Shown: in pieces, positions 11,925-24,200 of the stretch
Position numbering within the stretch: the stretch's first letter is position 1
How the letters are laid out: each line of letters begins with the position of its first letter
DNA from: Branchiostoma lanceolatum
Taxonomy: Eukaryota > Chordata > Leptocardii > Amphioxiformes > Branchiostomatidae
Direction of reading: 5' to 3'
Length of the DNA: 64,000 bases
NCBI RefSeq assembly: GCF_035083965.1
Contig: NC_089736.1
Location: 10,936,207 to 11,000,206, forward strand
Made by a program: the position numbers and the translations under genes
Notes under the pieces: generated by a model
The model's database searches: none
What the model saw: only the letters and a program-made list of their open reading frames with translations
Told to the model about the DNA's origin: nothing

Positions 11925-12115
11925 TCATGTAGCGTAATGGAAGGGCGTTTCGCCCAGAACCCAGTTCCTGTGTTCTTCCGATGTCCCTTGGATAGGAAGT
12001 TAAATGCAGGTCCCATGTTTGAGGAGGGCCACACCTCGAGCATGTAAAGGGACCCGCCATACTTATCAAAAAGACTAGGGGTCCATACCGGTGTGAGTGG
12101 ATCAAATAAATCCTT
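11925..12115 (+). repeat. SINE-like fragment
   Basis: Contains TAGCGTAATGGAAGGGC (A-box-like) and a body (ATGTCCCTTGG, CACACCTCGAG, AAAGACTAGGGGTCC) that recurs in reverse orientation near 14.1 and 32.8 kb. Confidence 0.55.
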
Positions 12116-12126
12116 CTGAATATGCT

Positions 12127-12735
12127 GCTTGTACCCTTCAGTACAAACCTGGTGTTACACCATGAGGCAGTTTACGGGATTTGCAATACAAACATACAAA
12201 CCTTGTATTGTAGCTTGTACTCTTCAGTACAAACCTGGTGTTACACCATGAGGCAGCTTACCGGATATGCAATACAAACATACAAACCTTGTATTGTAGC
12301 TTGTACTGTTCAGTACAAACCTGGTGTGTCACGCCATGTCACGCCATTACCAGGTGTAATACAAACATACAAACCTTGTACTGTTGCTTGTACTCTTCAG
12401 TACAAACCTGGTGTTACACCATGAGGCAGCTTACCGGATATGCAATACAAACATACAAACCTTGTATTGTAGCTTGTACTGTTCAGTACAAACCTGGTGT
12501 GTCACGCCATGTCACGCCATTACCAGGTGTAATACAAACATACAAACCTTGTACTGTTGCTTGTACTCTTCAGTACAAACCTGGTGTTACACCATGAGGC
12601 AGTTTACCGGATATGCAATACAAACATACGGTACAAACCTTATATTGTAGCTTGTTACCTGTTCAGTACAAACCTAGCTGTGTGTCACGCCATGAGGCAG
12701 TTTACCAGGTGTAGTACAAACATACAAACCAACCC
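12127..12735. repeat. Minisatellite with 86-bp monomers in 173-bp dimers
   Basis: The phrase GCTTGTACTSTTCAGTAC starts monomers at about 12127, 12213, 12299, 12386, 12472, 12559 and 12649. Alternate monomers resemble each other more than their neighbours, giving a 173-bp higher-order unit. Open frames cross the array only because its translation is itself repetitive; I do not call a gene. Confidence 0.9.
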
Positions 12736-13416
12736 TGGGAGTAACTAGAGTTAAGAATTTGTGCTACATATACTTCAGGTTTGCTATGTTAGTTTAGCGA
12801 TTACAGGGTCTTTTTATAAATATGAACTGGTATTGAATTTTTCTTTTTATTTGAGTTGAATGTGTGATAGTTGTGTGCCGATTTGTTAAAAATAGAGAGA
12901 ACGCTAGCGACCCCAAAAAACACCCCTCCCAATGAAATGGTATGGCTACCCTGCGACATCACAAATTCAAGATGGCGGCCACCACACATGTACATGCCAA
13001 CGGATCCAACAAAGGTTTTGCTACGCAAACCTTTAAAAACTACAAGGACAATGCAACAAGTGGAACTAGTAATCTAAACCAGACACGCAGCCTGGAATAC
13101 CTGCCAGGGCCTTGGCAGCCAGCATTTGGTGACCCTAAAGAGTTCTTCTGAGGACTGATTTCTTCCAAGATATCCCACTTTTGGCAGAGGTTTGAACAAG
13201 GGCATACATTCTGACATGTTAATCCTCTTAAGCTGGAGAAACATGTGCCCTTAATACATCAATGTCAGTCAGTACCCTTAATACGTCAATGTCATTCAGT
13301 ACTAGATTGGGCTAAGACCATGAAATTTTCTGTTCGGAAGTCTCCCAAAGGCCTGCTCACCATCATCTTAGTTTACGAACAGACATGATAAAACGGTCAC
13401 AATCTTCCCCACCAAC

Positions 13417-13432
13417 CTCTGCTTGGAGAGTA
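13417..13432. mobile_element. Solo end of the TACTCTCC MITE family
   Basis: CTCTGCTTGGAGAGTA is a perfect terminal repeat of the family seen at 41.4 kb, with no partner end nearby. It abuts a SINE-like repeat. Confidence 0.5.
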
Positions 13433-13498
13433 GCAACAAATTGGCAGAAACTAAAGTAGCATTGCTTCTGAAACAAATGAAAGGAGCGAGTAGAAACA

Positions 13499-13600
13499 AG
13501 TGATCCCAACCGAGATTCGAACCCACGCTGAAACCGGCAGCCCAGATCACAGGCACGCATGCATTAACCACTAGGCTAAAAGGTCGCGACTAGTTAGACT
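13499..13600 (-). repeat. tRNA-derived SINE head
   Basis: On the minus strand, TAGCCTAGTGGTTAATGC fits a Pol III A box and GGGTTCGAATCTC a B box, with spacing typical of tRNA-derived SINEs. It does not fold as a complete tRNA that I can verify, so it is not called a tRNA gene. Confidence 0.65.
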
Positions 13601-14059
13601 GGTCAGTTGGAGGCGCTTGAACCCCCACTGTTACACTTCCAAGAATTCTGTTTCTACTACATTATTTTCTGAGCCAGATGGAGACATTTTACTGAGGGTC
13701 GATGACTCAATTGAACACTTACAGAAACATGATCATAGCACATTTTTCTGCTTATCAAAATTGGGAAAACATTTTGAGTTTGCATCCATTTTGTTTCAAC
13801 ATTCAAAAACAGTTTGGTACACAAACATGATTATAACACATATTTCTGCTACATTAAAGTGATTGTGAAAACATTTTGAGTTTCCACTCTGTTTCAACAT
13901 TCAAAGCATTTTGGTACACCATTTTTTGTTACATCATTTAAAAACACGTACATTTTACCAGAAAAATCTATTTCCAGATCTCAAGGTTTGTTTTTACTGC
14001 ATACCCGGTAAACCGCCTCAAGGCATACCATACCAGGTTTATACTGAAGAGTAGGAGCT

Positions 14060-14375
14060 TCATACCCGAACAGATTTTTATTTCATCCACTCAAACCAGG
14101 AAGGACCCCTACTCTTTTCGACAAGTGAGGTGGGTTCTTTTACGTGTTCGAGGTGTGGCTCTCCCTAAACACGGGTCCTCCATTTAATGTCCTATCTTTC
14201 CGAGGGACGTCTCTAACCAAAGCTAGGTACTCATTTTCACCTGAGTGAAGTCAGGAAAGTTCGAGTAAAGTGCCTTTCCCAAGGGCACAACGTCAACAGG
14301 ACAAGTCGGGTGACCCCAGATTCAAACCAAGGACCTCTGGGCCAAACACCCTGCCACTATGCCACCGTGGCACCA
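14060..14375 (-). repeat. SINE-like element
   Basis: The minus-strand head has GGTTTGAATCTGG (B-box-like) with a body including AAGGGCACAACGTC and GAGTAGGGGTCC when read in the proper sense. The same order occurs at 32690-33025, so this is a dispersed family. Confidence 0.65.
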
Positions 14376-15291
14376 CAAACCAGAGGCGAGAGAGTAAGCA
14401 TAGAACGTTCTAGGAGCATGTCATGCTGTAACAGTTCACTGTGCTCATTGACCCTTGAACTTCTGAGGCCCAGTGCCAAATTTTAGGAAGGCCATCTATA
14501 CGTGAATAAAACAGGTGGCCCTTATTTTGGGCATCCCTCCACAAAACTGCCCGAATCCTGACACTGTTCCAAGGTCTTTACTAACTGACCGTAAATCAGT
14601 GATGTAACCAGTTCTAGGGCACAGCAATACACATAGTCATATTACTGGAGTGTGTGTGTGTGCGTGGGGGGGGGGGGCACAGTTCTAAATCTATTATCTG
14701 TAAACAATTCAGTTCATGCTCAGTTGCATGAAATGAATACACAATGTTGTAAATATAACAAATCATTTCCAAAATGTTTCCGACCAGTTGCAGTAGTATA
14801 CATACAACTTTCAAGTTATCATATTCTATTGTGAAACATTTGTAAAAGTTCCTGCTATTTTCAAACTATAATTCCAATAGAAAGTATAAATGTTCAAAAC
14901 ACTTCCACGTGGCATTTAGTCGGCTCCCAAACCAGTTGCACATGTTTTGAAATGTATGCTCCAGCAAAATGATTCAGCAAGTTGACAACACAGCACAACA
15001 TCCTGAAACACTGCTTACAGGCAACAATTCTTTCCAAAAATAAAACATTCTCTGAGCAACTGACAAATCATAATGCAGTCTATATGGCCTGTACCTACAC
15101 AAAGTACTTACCCACAACATAACCGGTGCCAAAAATAAAAGAAATCACACATGGCTACAGCCATATATAAATAAAGTTCACAATCTACAGTGTACCCTCC
15201 AAGCTCAAGGCCGTCCCTCTATTTTGGACTACAACCTTTGGCCTAGGAGATCTGATACCCCTATAACATTGTGTTCAATCGCCAAACCAGG

Positions 15292-15519
15292 CATTCAAGA
15301 GGGCCTGCATGGGGGGGTCCCGACAACGCTCTACGCTAAATTCGGAGGACCGGCTACGTAGTACGCTAAATTCAGAAAGCCTCCCTACTCTCTACGCTAA
15401 ATTCAGAAAGCCCCGCTTACGCTCTACACTAAATTATGGAGTCGTCGGCAACACTCTACGTAAAATTAAAACGACCGATTACGCTCTACGTAAAAGGGGC
15501 ATGCAGGCCCTCATTCAAC
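15292..15519. mobile_element. 212-bp MITE with repeated subterminal motifs
   Basis: The element at 15300-15511 has 12-bp inverted ends (AGGGCCTGCATG) flanked by CATTCAAG/CATTCAAC, an 8-bp target duplication with one mismatch. Inside, CTCTACGCTAAATT-like words recur about six times, reminiscent of subterminal transposase-binding repeats of hAT elements. Confidence 0.75.
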
Positions 15520-17093
15520 ATAGATTGTTCATGAGAATACATTACCCAGAAGGACAATTGCTTTTACATCCGCCAGGAAGGTTATGTTTTCGGTAGCATT
15601 TGGATATAATTACATCTATGTGGACTAGCAGCATAAGAACAGCACAAAACAAAATGACAACTGTGAATTCGAGAGAGTTGAACTCGAGGTGACATTATTC
15701 TACGCCCACGATCTAAACCTGTGGCTTCTTCGCTGCGCTGGGGACGAGCATGTCTTCTAATGTCATTTTGCCTACCAGTCGTCGAATACCCGGATGTAAA
15801 CAAAAACAGCGATCGCTCTGTGAACACATTAAATCACCCGGTTTAACTTGAACACCAAACAAATTTCAAATCCCTCTTATCAAATTTGTGATTGCAAAAA
15901 AAACAATTTCGTCGCAGTTGTTGCATATTTGGACTTACAATTATCATTCCTTTCCATTTTTAGATCTCGGTGTTGTCTGAAGCTCTGATTTGCCCTGTTC
16001 CACAGTAATTAACATTTTTTGCTCCAATTATGACAGACTAAATAGTTCTTTACATTATAGACTGAGGTAATTTAAGCTCAGCCCTAAAGCCTTTCTTCCT
16101 GACTGCTTCTGTTTAATTGAGTCCCCTGTAGTATTAGACAAGTCAACATATCCACTGAATTCTGGCTTGGATTACGTATCAGCTTTCTTATACACAATCT
16201 CTGCATTCAGCTCAGAAACCAAAGGGTTTCAAACTTGTGAACATGGCTATAAAGTATGTGGCCTCATGCACTCAAATATGGAATGACATTTAATTTGGAC
16301 ATTTCCTGTCATAAAGACAATTACGTTCCGACAATACTGAGATTTTGGTGCACGCTAATAATGAATAATAAATCAACTTTAGACTGGGAAATGTGTCATT
16401 GCTACGTATGTGTGTGATGTCATATAAATATCTGTATTTTCCATTATTTGTACATGCCATATTGGGTACTTGGGTAATTTTTTCGTGTATCTATATGTCT
16501 AAAATGAATCATCAAGCCCTGTATTTTCCCCCCATTTACACGACAGTCATACCCTGTGCACCAAGATTAAAATTGTATCTCTTTTCTAATTCAGCAGATA
16601 GCATACTAAATTACAGTGATCATCTGTCCATTAAGAAAATTACTCCTGGCCCAAGGGTATTTGCATACAGTCACTTTGGCAATGAACAAACTGGATTGAT
16701 TGATACACAGATATTCAACCTGGCCAGTCGATCCGTCAATAATACATATAATCTCCATAAATTCAAGGGATCATATTTAACAATACTGGTTTCAATTATA
16801 GTTCTTGCAGCGGAGCATATGTGAAGGGCAGAGGGCATGTTTTGAAGAATGGATTCCCAGATACAATGTGGAATTTGGTGACATTTTTCAGAGAGGGTAA
16901 CCCAATAAGGACACAGGCGGATTTAGTACACACATACAGGCTTCTGTTTAGGCTAACTGACCCCACCAGGTCAACTGTAGTGTATGTATACATAGGCTAG
17001 GATGACCCCACTGTCTGGGGAAAAATTAAAACAGAAAAAAAGAAACAAAATTGTTGAGTAAAAGTCATTCATATGTACATTTGATGGCTGACT

Positions 17094-17435
17094 GATCAAA
17101 AGATTTACTCGCAGGGACGTTGAATTGATTTTAGGGCCAAGAGTCCTGCATGCAGGTCAAGTGTGTGTCCTTTTAACTGGGTCAATTTGTTACTGAACAT
17201 TTCTAAAGGATTTATGAGACAACAGTGGTATGCACATCATGCACACACATACACATACACACACAGATCAAAAGATGTACATATGCCCTCTGACAGTAGA
17301 TTGATTTTCAAGGGCCAGGAGTCCGCATGCAGGTCAAGTGTGTGTCCTTTTAACTGGGTCAATTTGTTACTGAACATTTTTTGAAGAATCTATGAGACAA
17401 AAGTGGTGTGCACAACACACACACACATACACAAA
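17094..17435. repeat. Tandem duplication, 172-bp period
   Basis: Two copies begin GATCAAAAGAT at 17094 and 17266, and both include TCAAGTGTGTGTCC and TTAACTGGGTCAATTTG. Each ends in a CA-rich tract. Confidence 0.75.
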
Positions 17436-18689
17436 TATGTAACGTAAATAACAGTAACTTACAGTTACATGTATGTGCAATATGGATGCACACAGACAGA
17501 ATTGCCCTAGCTGACTCATGTTCTAAACAGAAGCCCACAATATTAGACAGTAGGAATGGGTGTGACCATCAAATGCAATCCTTTAGCCTGACGTGAGGTT
17601 CAGGAGTTATACAACCACCCACACAACCATGTACATTGTACACACAAGCATATCTTCCATCGAAAATCACCCCCGTGGCCCCCCAGCAGTGGCCTTGAAC
17701 AGGCTCTAAGCCTCCCTGCCGCACATACAATGGAGCAGACAGATTATATAATGGCGGGGCCTAGGAAAAAAATGCTGTGTTTCCGGTTACCCGACCAACC
17801 CTTGCAAAAACTTGCCAGACCAAACATTTTTTTGGGTTCGACCGCTACCAAAGTGCATAAAATTTTAATTCTTACATCTGAGCTGATGAAAATTCAAAAC
17901 AGAATCCGAAGTGGTCTTGCATAATTTTTGCAGCCAGTATTTCACACTCAGTCTGTTAACAGATTAAGGCTTTGAACAGTTGATTGTAGGAATCTGTAGA
18001 AAAATTTGTTGTTTGTTTTATTGAGATCTCCATCAGTGTTACATACAAATATAGAGAAACACTATTCTACCTTGAGTGCACTAACATTATATGAATAAAC
18101 AAGAGTTCGGGGACCTCAAATCTCCATGAAATATATATTATGCAAATTAGGACCACATTTGCATAATTTGTATTCAACCACGTTCACTGTCACATAACTT
18201 CCATATGCCACAAGTATGAAATTCCAGCTATCTACCAATATGGAATTACAGTATTTTCTCATTAATTATGCAAATTAGGTTCTATCCATGTCCCTTTATT
18301 TTTCAGTTTCATGTGTTGCATTTCTGAACTGTCGTACCATTGAATGGAGTGAATGAAAAAATTTTTCATGGAGATGATTAAATGAAATGCAGATAACAAA
18401 AGCTTATACAATTGGTATAAAGATAATTATATAAAAAGAAAGAGAATTACAACACTATTTTTGTCAGTACTGTAACCAGACACACAATATTTCTTTTTCT
18501 TAGGCCTTGTCCTTGAAACAAGATCAGCCTGGAGCAAGGTCAAAATGTCAGCTGGCACAGAAGGGCTGAACCTTTGTCGTTCAGTCAGGTGTATTAATCA
18601 CATCAAGAACTACATCCAGTCAACGTGCTATTTTTAAAAAGAGACCAGTCCAATGGCTTGGTTGATTGTCTTTGTCGGACTGCATTTTG

Positions 18690-19345
18690 AACAACAAAGA
18701 GGGTATGCATGGGGGCATGCTGGCAATGCTTAAAGGGTTACCCCAGTTTATTTTGGGTTTCAATTGGAGAAGGTACAATAAAAAGTGTAGGTGTCTCTTC
18801 CAGGGAATTATTCTCAAGCAAAGTAGCTGTGTATGGGGCAAAAGGATATCCCTTCGGCTACAAGACCAACCGAGTTTTGTTTCTTCTTATTTTGGTAAGT
18901 TATAAGGAAAAAACATTATTGTCATGTCAAAAATGATGTGCAAGATTTGGCATTTTCGTGTAGGATAAAACCCATTGAAAAACATTTTCGGCAAAAACGA
19001 CTAATTGTAGTCCTAAAGTTTTTTTAATCATACACGGTGTGAGGCATAGCAACATCACCCACAGAATGCTACAAAGTTGGGCAAAGGGACTGTTCACTTT
19101 CAACGCAGATGAATACCCAAAACTAAGGCTCAGACCCAACTCAGCTTTCATCAAAAACACACCAATTCATAATATTCTTTTCAGAAATGTTTGTATTCAA
19201 TGTCAGTTCACAGCACATTATGTGAAATGTGAACTCAAACCAAGGCCCTCGAAACCCTTTCATCACTTTTTTGTTGAGCATTAACACGAACCCCGGTCAC
19301 GGAAGAACTGTGTGCACCGCTAACGTTGCGAAAAATTTCTTAATG
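18690..19345 (+). repeat. Dispersed repeat, copy 1
   Basis: About 650 bp with a diverged inverted copy at 59905-60617 inside CCDC103. Shared landmarks in order: GTGTCTCTTCCAGGGAATTA, GAGTTTTGTTTCTTC, AACATCACCCACAGAA, ACACACCAATTCATA. The central part of both copies can be read as a similar peptide (IIHGV.H.NITHR), but each has stops. The class is unknown. Confidence 0.65.
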
Positions 19346-21079
19346 ACAAGTTCAGGAAAGATGGCTTTTGAGCAAGTTAATCATGAATTCAGGATAACAA
19401 ATAATGTGCTACATAGAATTAATTAGCGTCCAACTGCACTTCACGAAGACTTGACTACAACATTTAACATTGAATTAGAGCGGGCCAGCTTCAATTAACG
19501 GTGAATTGAATTAGCCCGCTTCACTACTTCAGAAAAGGCATACAGACCAGCAACAAAGGGTACAAGTAAGACCTTTACTCAGAAAATGACACCCTATAAA
19601 AGTATACCTAAAAGATACTAAATTGTCTTCAGCTAATTAATATTTCAATTCAGAGTTTTGGTACAAAACCTGGTCCTCCAGTTCTTCCCTTTAGTCACTG
19701 ACAAAAGACAGCGGATGTTGTCTGAAACATCTGTTTCAAAATTTTATCCAGATGCTTGAGATGAGTAACCTTTTTTTTGCGTATCTTATTACCTGGATGT
19801 CTAACCTTCATCAACGTATCTAAGAGATAGATTGCATAAAAAACAGGTTACATATTCAGCATTCTTGAAGCTTGTTAGCTATAGAAGCAACGAATGAAGC
19901 AAATTAGCAACAGAAAGAATATAGTCAAAGAATGCTGGCATAGGCCGTTTATCTCCAGGAAGTGTAGCTAGTATCAAAGAAACAACAGTTGATCCCTTGC
20001 AGACATCCTGTCCTGGAGGAGCAACATCTGAAGCACCTCGCTCTTTGATCGCGATGTCTTTTGAATACCATTAAAGATGAAAAGCTCTGGTTGAAAAGCT
20101 TTGAACATAGATAAATGCGTGGTACGAACACCATTGAACCAAGCTTACATATCAACAGTCCTTGATTGAATCTGATGTTACTGCAGTTTACATGGCGTAC
20201 TAGCTGTTATTAGAAGATGGTATATGTTCTTGACAACTTTTATTGATAATTTTTCCTTTGTGGCTAGGCCTTGCCTTAAAAATATGTGCAGTACTGTAAA
20301 TTGTGAAATATTCGAGGTGCTTAATGTTTGCAAACATATGCCCTGTCTTCCTTTAAGTTAGTATTATACTCTTTTACAGTTATTCTTTCAGCTGCAAACT
20401 TGCATTACATCCATGTATAATTAGCCAGTCTGTGTGCGTGTACATAGTACATATGTGTGTTTCTTCATTTTTTGTGGTCAGGAAAACTTCAGAAGCTTTA
20501 GACGGGTTGTGACAATAAATCTGTACATATGGGGAGATCTTAGGAAGAGGAAGGTCAAGGTCAATTTTGGGCCCCCTGGTAGCTTTCCTGGGTACCGCAG
20601 CGAAATTTTGTTACTTTAACTTTCTTTGCATTATTGATGACATGACATTTACAAAAACTCTATTTCACAGAGGATTGAGGTCATCAAACTCTGGTTTGGA
20701 ATATGTGGTCATATTTCCACAGTTAATGGGATTTATGAATCTGCAGATTTTGTAGCATTGTCTTGTGTTGCTGCCCACCTGGTGGAAGTACTATGCCGCT
20801 CAATTTCCTTTTCTTTCTGACTGGGAACTCGGCCAAAATTGTATCAGATGAGACGGGAGAACAAAGGAGTCTGTTGCACATTAAAACTGGAGAACTAGAA
20901 GTATACATCAAGAGTCATCACCCAAGCTTTCAACAGTGGCCAGAAAATCAGTCTGTTCAAATCCTCATCATGATTCACACACAATTTGTGGGACAATGCA
21001 ATTTAGCCTAATTCTTTGTTGGGAACTGTTTTATATAGATTGTAGCTGTTTTACATAGATAAGGCCACAGTCAACATTT

Positions 21080-21240
21080 CAATTTCTTGGTTAACAGAAT
21101 TTTAAAAAAAACGCTAAGTTGGGAAATCAACAGGAAAACAGAATCTGAGAGGAAAGTTTGTACTTTGGTGCACACAATTTCAGGGAGTGAACAGGGTCAG
21201 TTGCAAGTTTTCACCCCAGCCTTCTGTTTTAATGATGTCC
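21080..21240 (+). repeat. Dispersed repeat with inverted copy at 46.4 kb
   Basis: Shares TCAGGGAGTGAACAGGGTCA and CACCCCAGCCTTCTGTTTT with the reverse complement of 46430-46635. Both start or end with TTAACCAAGAAAT-like text. No ORF. Confidence 0.65.
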
Positions 21241-22326
21241 TTGTGCTAAAATTTAAAGAAAAAAATTTGTTAGCCAAGAAATTAAATTGGTGTAGCCTTA
21301 TAGCTGATTACCTGACAGTGTCTATCTGTTGTCCAGTTCAGAGCCAGCATTGTGACCACGCAAACACCTACACAACCTGTGTAATTGGCCACAGGGGATC
21401 GGACATAAAGGACTTACCACACTGAAATCTCTTAGGATGGCCAATCAGGACCCAAGTTTGATCGGCTTCCTTATAAGGCATGTATGTGTCAATACTAAAT
21501 TCATATATCTATGATATTTATTGATAGGAACTCCTACAAAAAAACCTCTTAGAGACAGTGATTTTGAAGGTTAATGCAGTTATGGTGTGAAAATGGGGGC
21601 AAACACAATAAGCAAGTATCATGTTAAGTATATAAATCTCTCTGAAACAATACGGAAAGGTGACAAAAAGAGTCAAGCTTACAAATGTTTCCTTTATTTC
21701 GAAGTTGTTGCTGTTCAGAAGGCAAGCTTTTCATATTGTTTCTTTCTGATTGAAAAAAAAGATCATTCAGGACATGAATCAATCCCAAAATACCTTATTT
21801 CCCTTTCTTTATTTCATCACCTACTCTATTTTTTTTCCTGACAAGAAATCAAGAACCAAGTTAGAGATTAAATTACATAGCCTTAGTGTACAGAAAAAAT
21901 GCCCTGTGATCAGTGGTACTTATTGCTTTAATCAGAAACCAATTGAAGGTCTAAAAAGGCTGGTATGTGAAACTGTATATTGACGTCATCACGGCCTGTG
22001 TTTTGTGCAGACGTCTATTGAGTGAGTTCCTTTCAATTGATTTTCCCATTGATTTTTGTGTGTTGATGTCCCTATGTAGTATTCCCAATGCCTACTGGCT
22101 AGACATGGTGGTACAAGGATAGAAAACTGATTCTACTAAAACACATTGGTAATGGAGCTATAGATAAGATACTCGTGTTCACCTTGTATGGAGATATAGC
22201 AGGGGGCAATGAATGCAGATACCCTTGCCAGTTGTATCTTCTAATTGCATTTCTGCAAAGGGGACCTTGGAGTCATGTTGACTATGTATGCTAACGCAGC
22301 ACCCAAAATAGCAAGTCAAAACAATT

Positions 22327-23075
22327 ATCCCTGTCCCTGGTGCTGAACACATATCATACTGAAAACGCCATCCTTGTCCCTGGTGCTGAAGGTATATCAC
22401 ACTGAAAACACAACAAGTGTCCATGAAGGCATATCACACAGAAAACACCATCCCTGTCCCTGGTGCTGAAGGTATATCACATCGAAAACACCATCCCTGT
22501 CCCTGAAAGTATATCACACTGAAAACACCAACCCTGTCTCCGGTGCTGAAGGTATATCACCCTGAAAACACTATCCCCGTCCTTGGTGCTGAAGGTATAT
22601 CACACTGAAAACACCACCCCTGTCCCTGAAGGTATATTACACTGAAAACACCATTCCTGTCCCTGGTGCTGAAGGTATATCACACTGAAACACCATCCCT
22701 GTCCCTGGTGCAGAAAGTATATCACACTGAAAACAGCATCCCTGTCCCTGGTGCTGAATGTGTATCACGCTGAAAACAGCATCCCTGTCTTTGGTACTGA
22801 AGGTATATCACAATGATCGAAAACACCATCCCCGTCCCTGAAAGTATATTACACTGAAAAAACCATTCCTGGTACTGAAAGTGAATCACACTGAAAACAC
22901 CACCCCTGTCCTTGGTGCTGAAGGTATATCGTACTGAAAACACCATCCCTGTCCCTGAAAGTATATTACACTGAAAATACCACCCCTATCTCCGAAGGTA
23001 TACCATATTGAAAGCACTATCCACATCCCTGAAAAAAAAGGTATATCACACTGAAAACTCAATCTCCTTTCCCTG
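22327..23075. repeat. Minisatellite with about 40-bp degenerate units
   Basis: Roughly 18 irregular units built from GTATATCACACTGAAAACAC and CATCCCTGTCCCTGGTGCTG; some units lack the GGTGCTGAAG part. Unit lengths vary and there are no unique spacers, so this is not a CRISPR array. Confidence 0.9.
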
Positions 23076-23329
23076 AAAAAACAAAAAAAACATGTACAAC
23101 TGCAGAAGTGCATGTGCGGATACCCGGCTAGTGACTGCACCATATATGCACAGTAATGGCTGGCTGGTCACCGACCTTAAATATCTTACCAAGGACACCG
23201 GCACGTTATGTCACACTGAAAACTGTTACGTAAGTTACACATACATCTCATCTCAGTTGTTGTTGTTCACGTTTAAATACCTAGTGGCATATAGGTGAGC
23301 AAGTTTCCTTGTTGTTTCTGTTGCAGAAT

Positions 23330-23560
23330 ATACTTTCACAGGGAGGGGTTCATAGCCCTTTCTCTTTAATGTGATCAAGGCACCTCCTCGAACACAGGGC
23401 TCCCATTTTTTGTAACTTCCAAAAGACAGTACAGCCCCAAATGAGAGGACCTGGCCCCGGGACTTGAACCATGGTCTCCAAGTTAACAGACTAATTAGAA
23501 TCAGGAGCTCAACTGTGAGGCTGCTGCCAGTTGAACCACAGGGATCATTGTCCTCCCTGG
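23330..23560 (-). repeat. SINE-like element
   Basis: The minus strand carries a B-box-like GGTTCAAGTCCCGG and a CGAGGAGGTGCC motif also found at about 40.43 kb. The head region (CAGCAGCCTCACAG...) is degenerate. Confidence 0.5.
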
Positions 23561-23978
23561 CATTTCTCATGGCCTGATCTAATTGAAATTCACGTCATTT
23601 CCATGGAGACGCTGACGTTCAAAACAGATGTTTTGCAAGAGTCCTTTCAAGGTAAACAAGGTAAATACACTCTGTTCACCCTACTTGTCTACACTAAGTA
23701 TCTTGTCTCAGGTGACTGAGGGACAGGCAACATTTTGTGGTCATTGACCCTCCGATCAATTCTAACACAGAAAGGTACCTGTTGACTCCAAAAATGCAGT
23801 CTGATATATGTTGAGATAAGATATACAAACCATTCGTATGAAGACGCCAAAGGATACAAAGAATTTCACTGTAGGCAGGAATAAAGTAAAGGTAAAGCAG
23901 TCATCTTCAATTGAGGGGAAGCACGCTTTTTCAAGAAGATAGTAGTACTGCAATGTGGCTCCGCTATGGCTTGCGTGT

Positions 23979-24200
23979 TTAACCAAGCACTCCGAGTCAC
24001 CCCTACTCTTCTCAATAAGTATGTTGGGTTCTTTTACAAGGTTTGATGCTTAAGGCTTATGTCTGAAGCTCCTTTACACACAGGGCCGCCGGCATTAAGT
24101 CACCATCTGAAATGACAAATGCTATCCCTTACAACATGTCCGAGCTGGGGCCGACCCTAGGATCTAACTCCAGCCCACGGATCCACAGACACTTTTAAGT
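23979..24200 (-). repeat. SINE-like fragment
   Basis: Shares the ACCCCTACTCTTCTC...GGGTTCTTTTAC module with 14.1, 32.7, 46.85 and 52.74 kb, and ends in a GGATCTAACTCC box. Confidence 0.5.

Noticed and set aside
16393..16824. 143-codon ORF (starts MSLLRMC)
   Set aside because: AT-rich, no recognisable domain, no splice or promoter context; chance ORF more likely.
22327..23075. Possible CRISPR array
   Set aside because: Unit lengths vary, there are no unique spacers, and the genome is eukaryotic.
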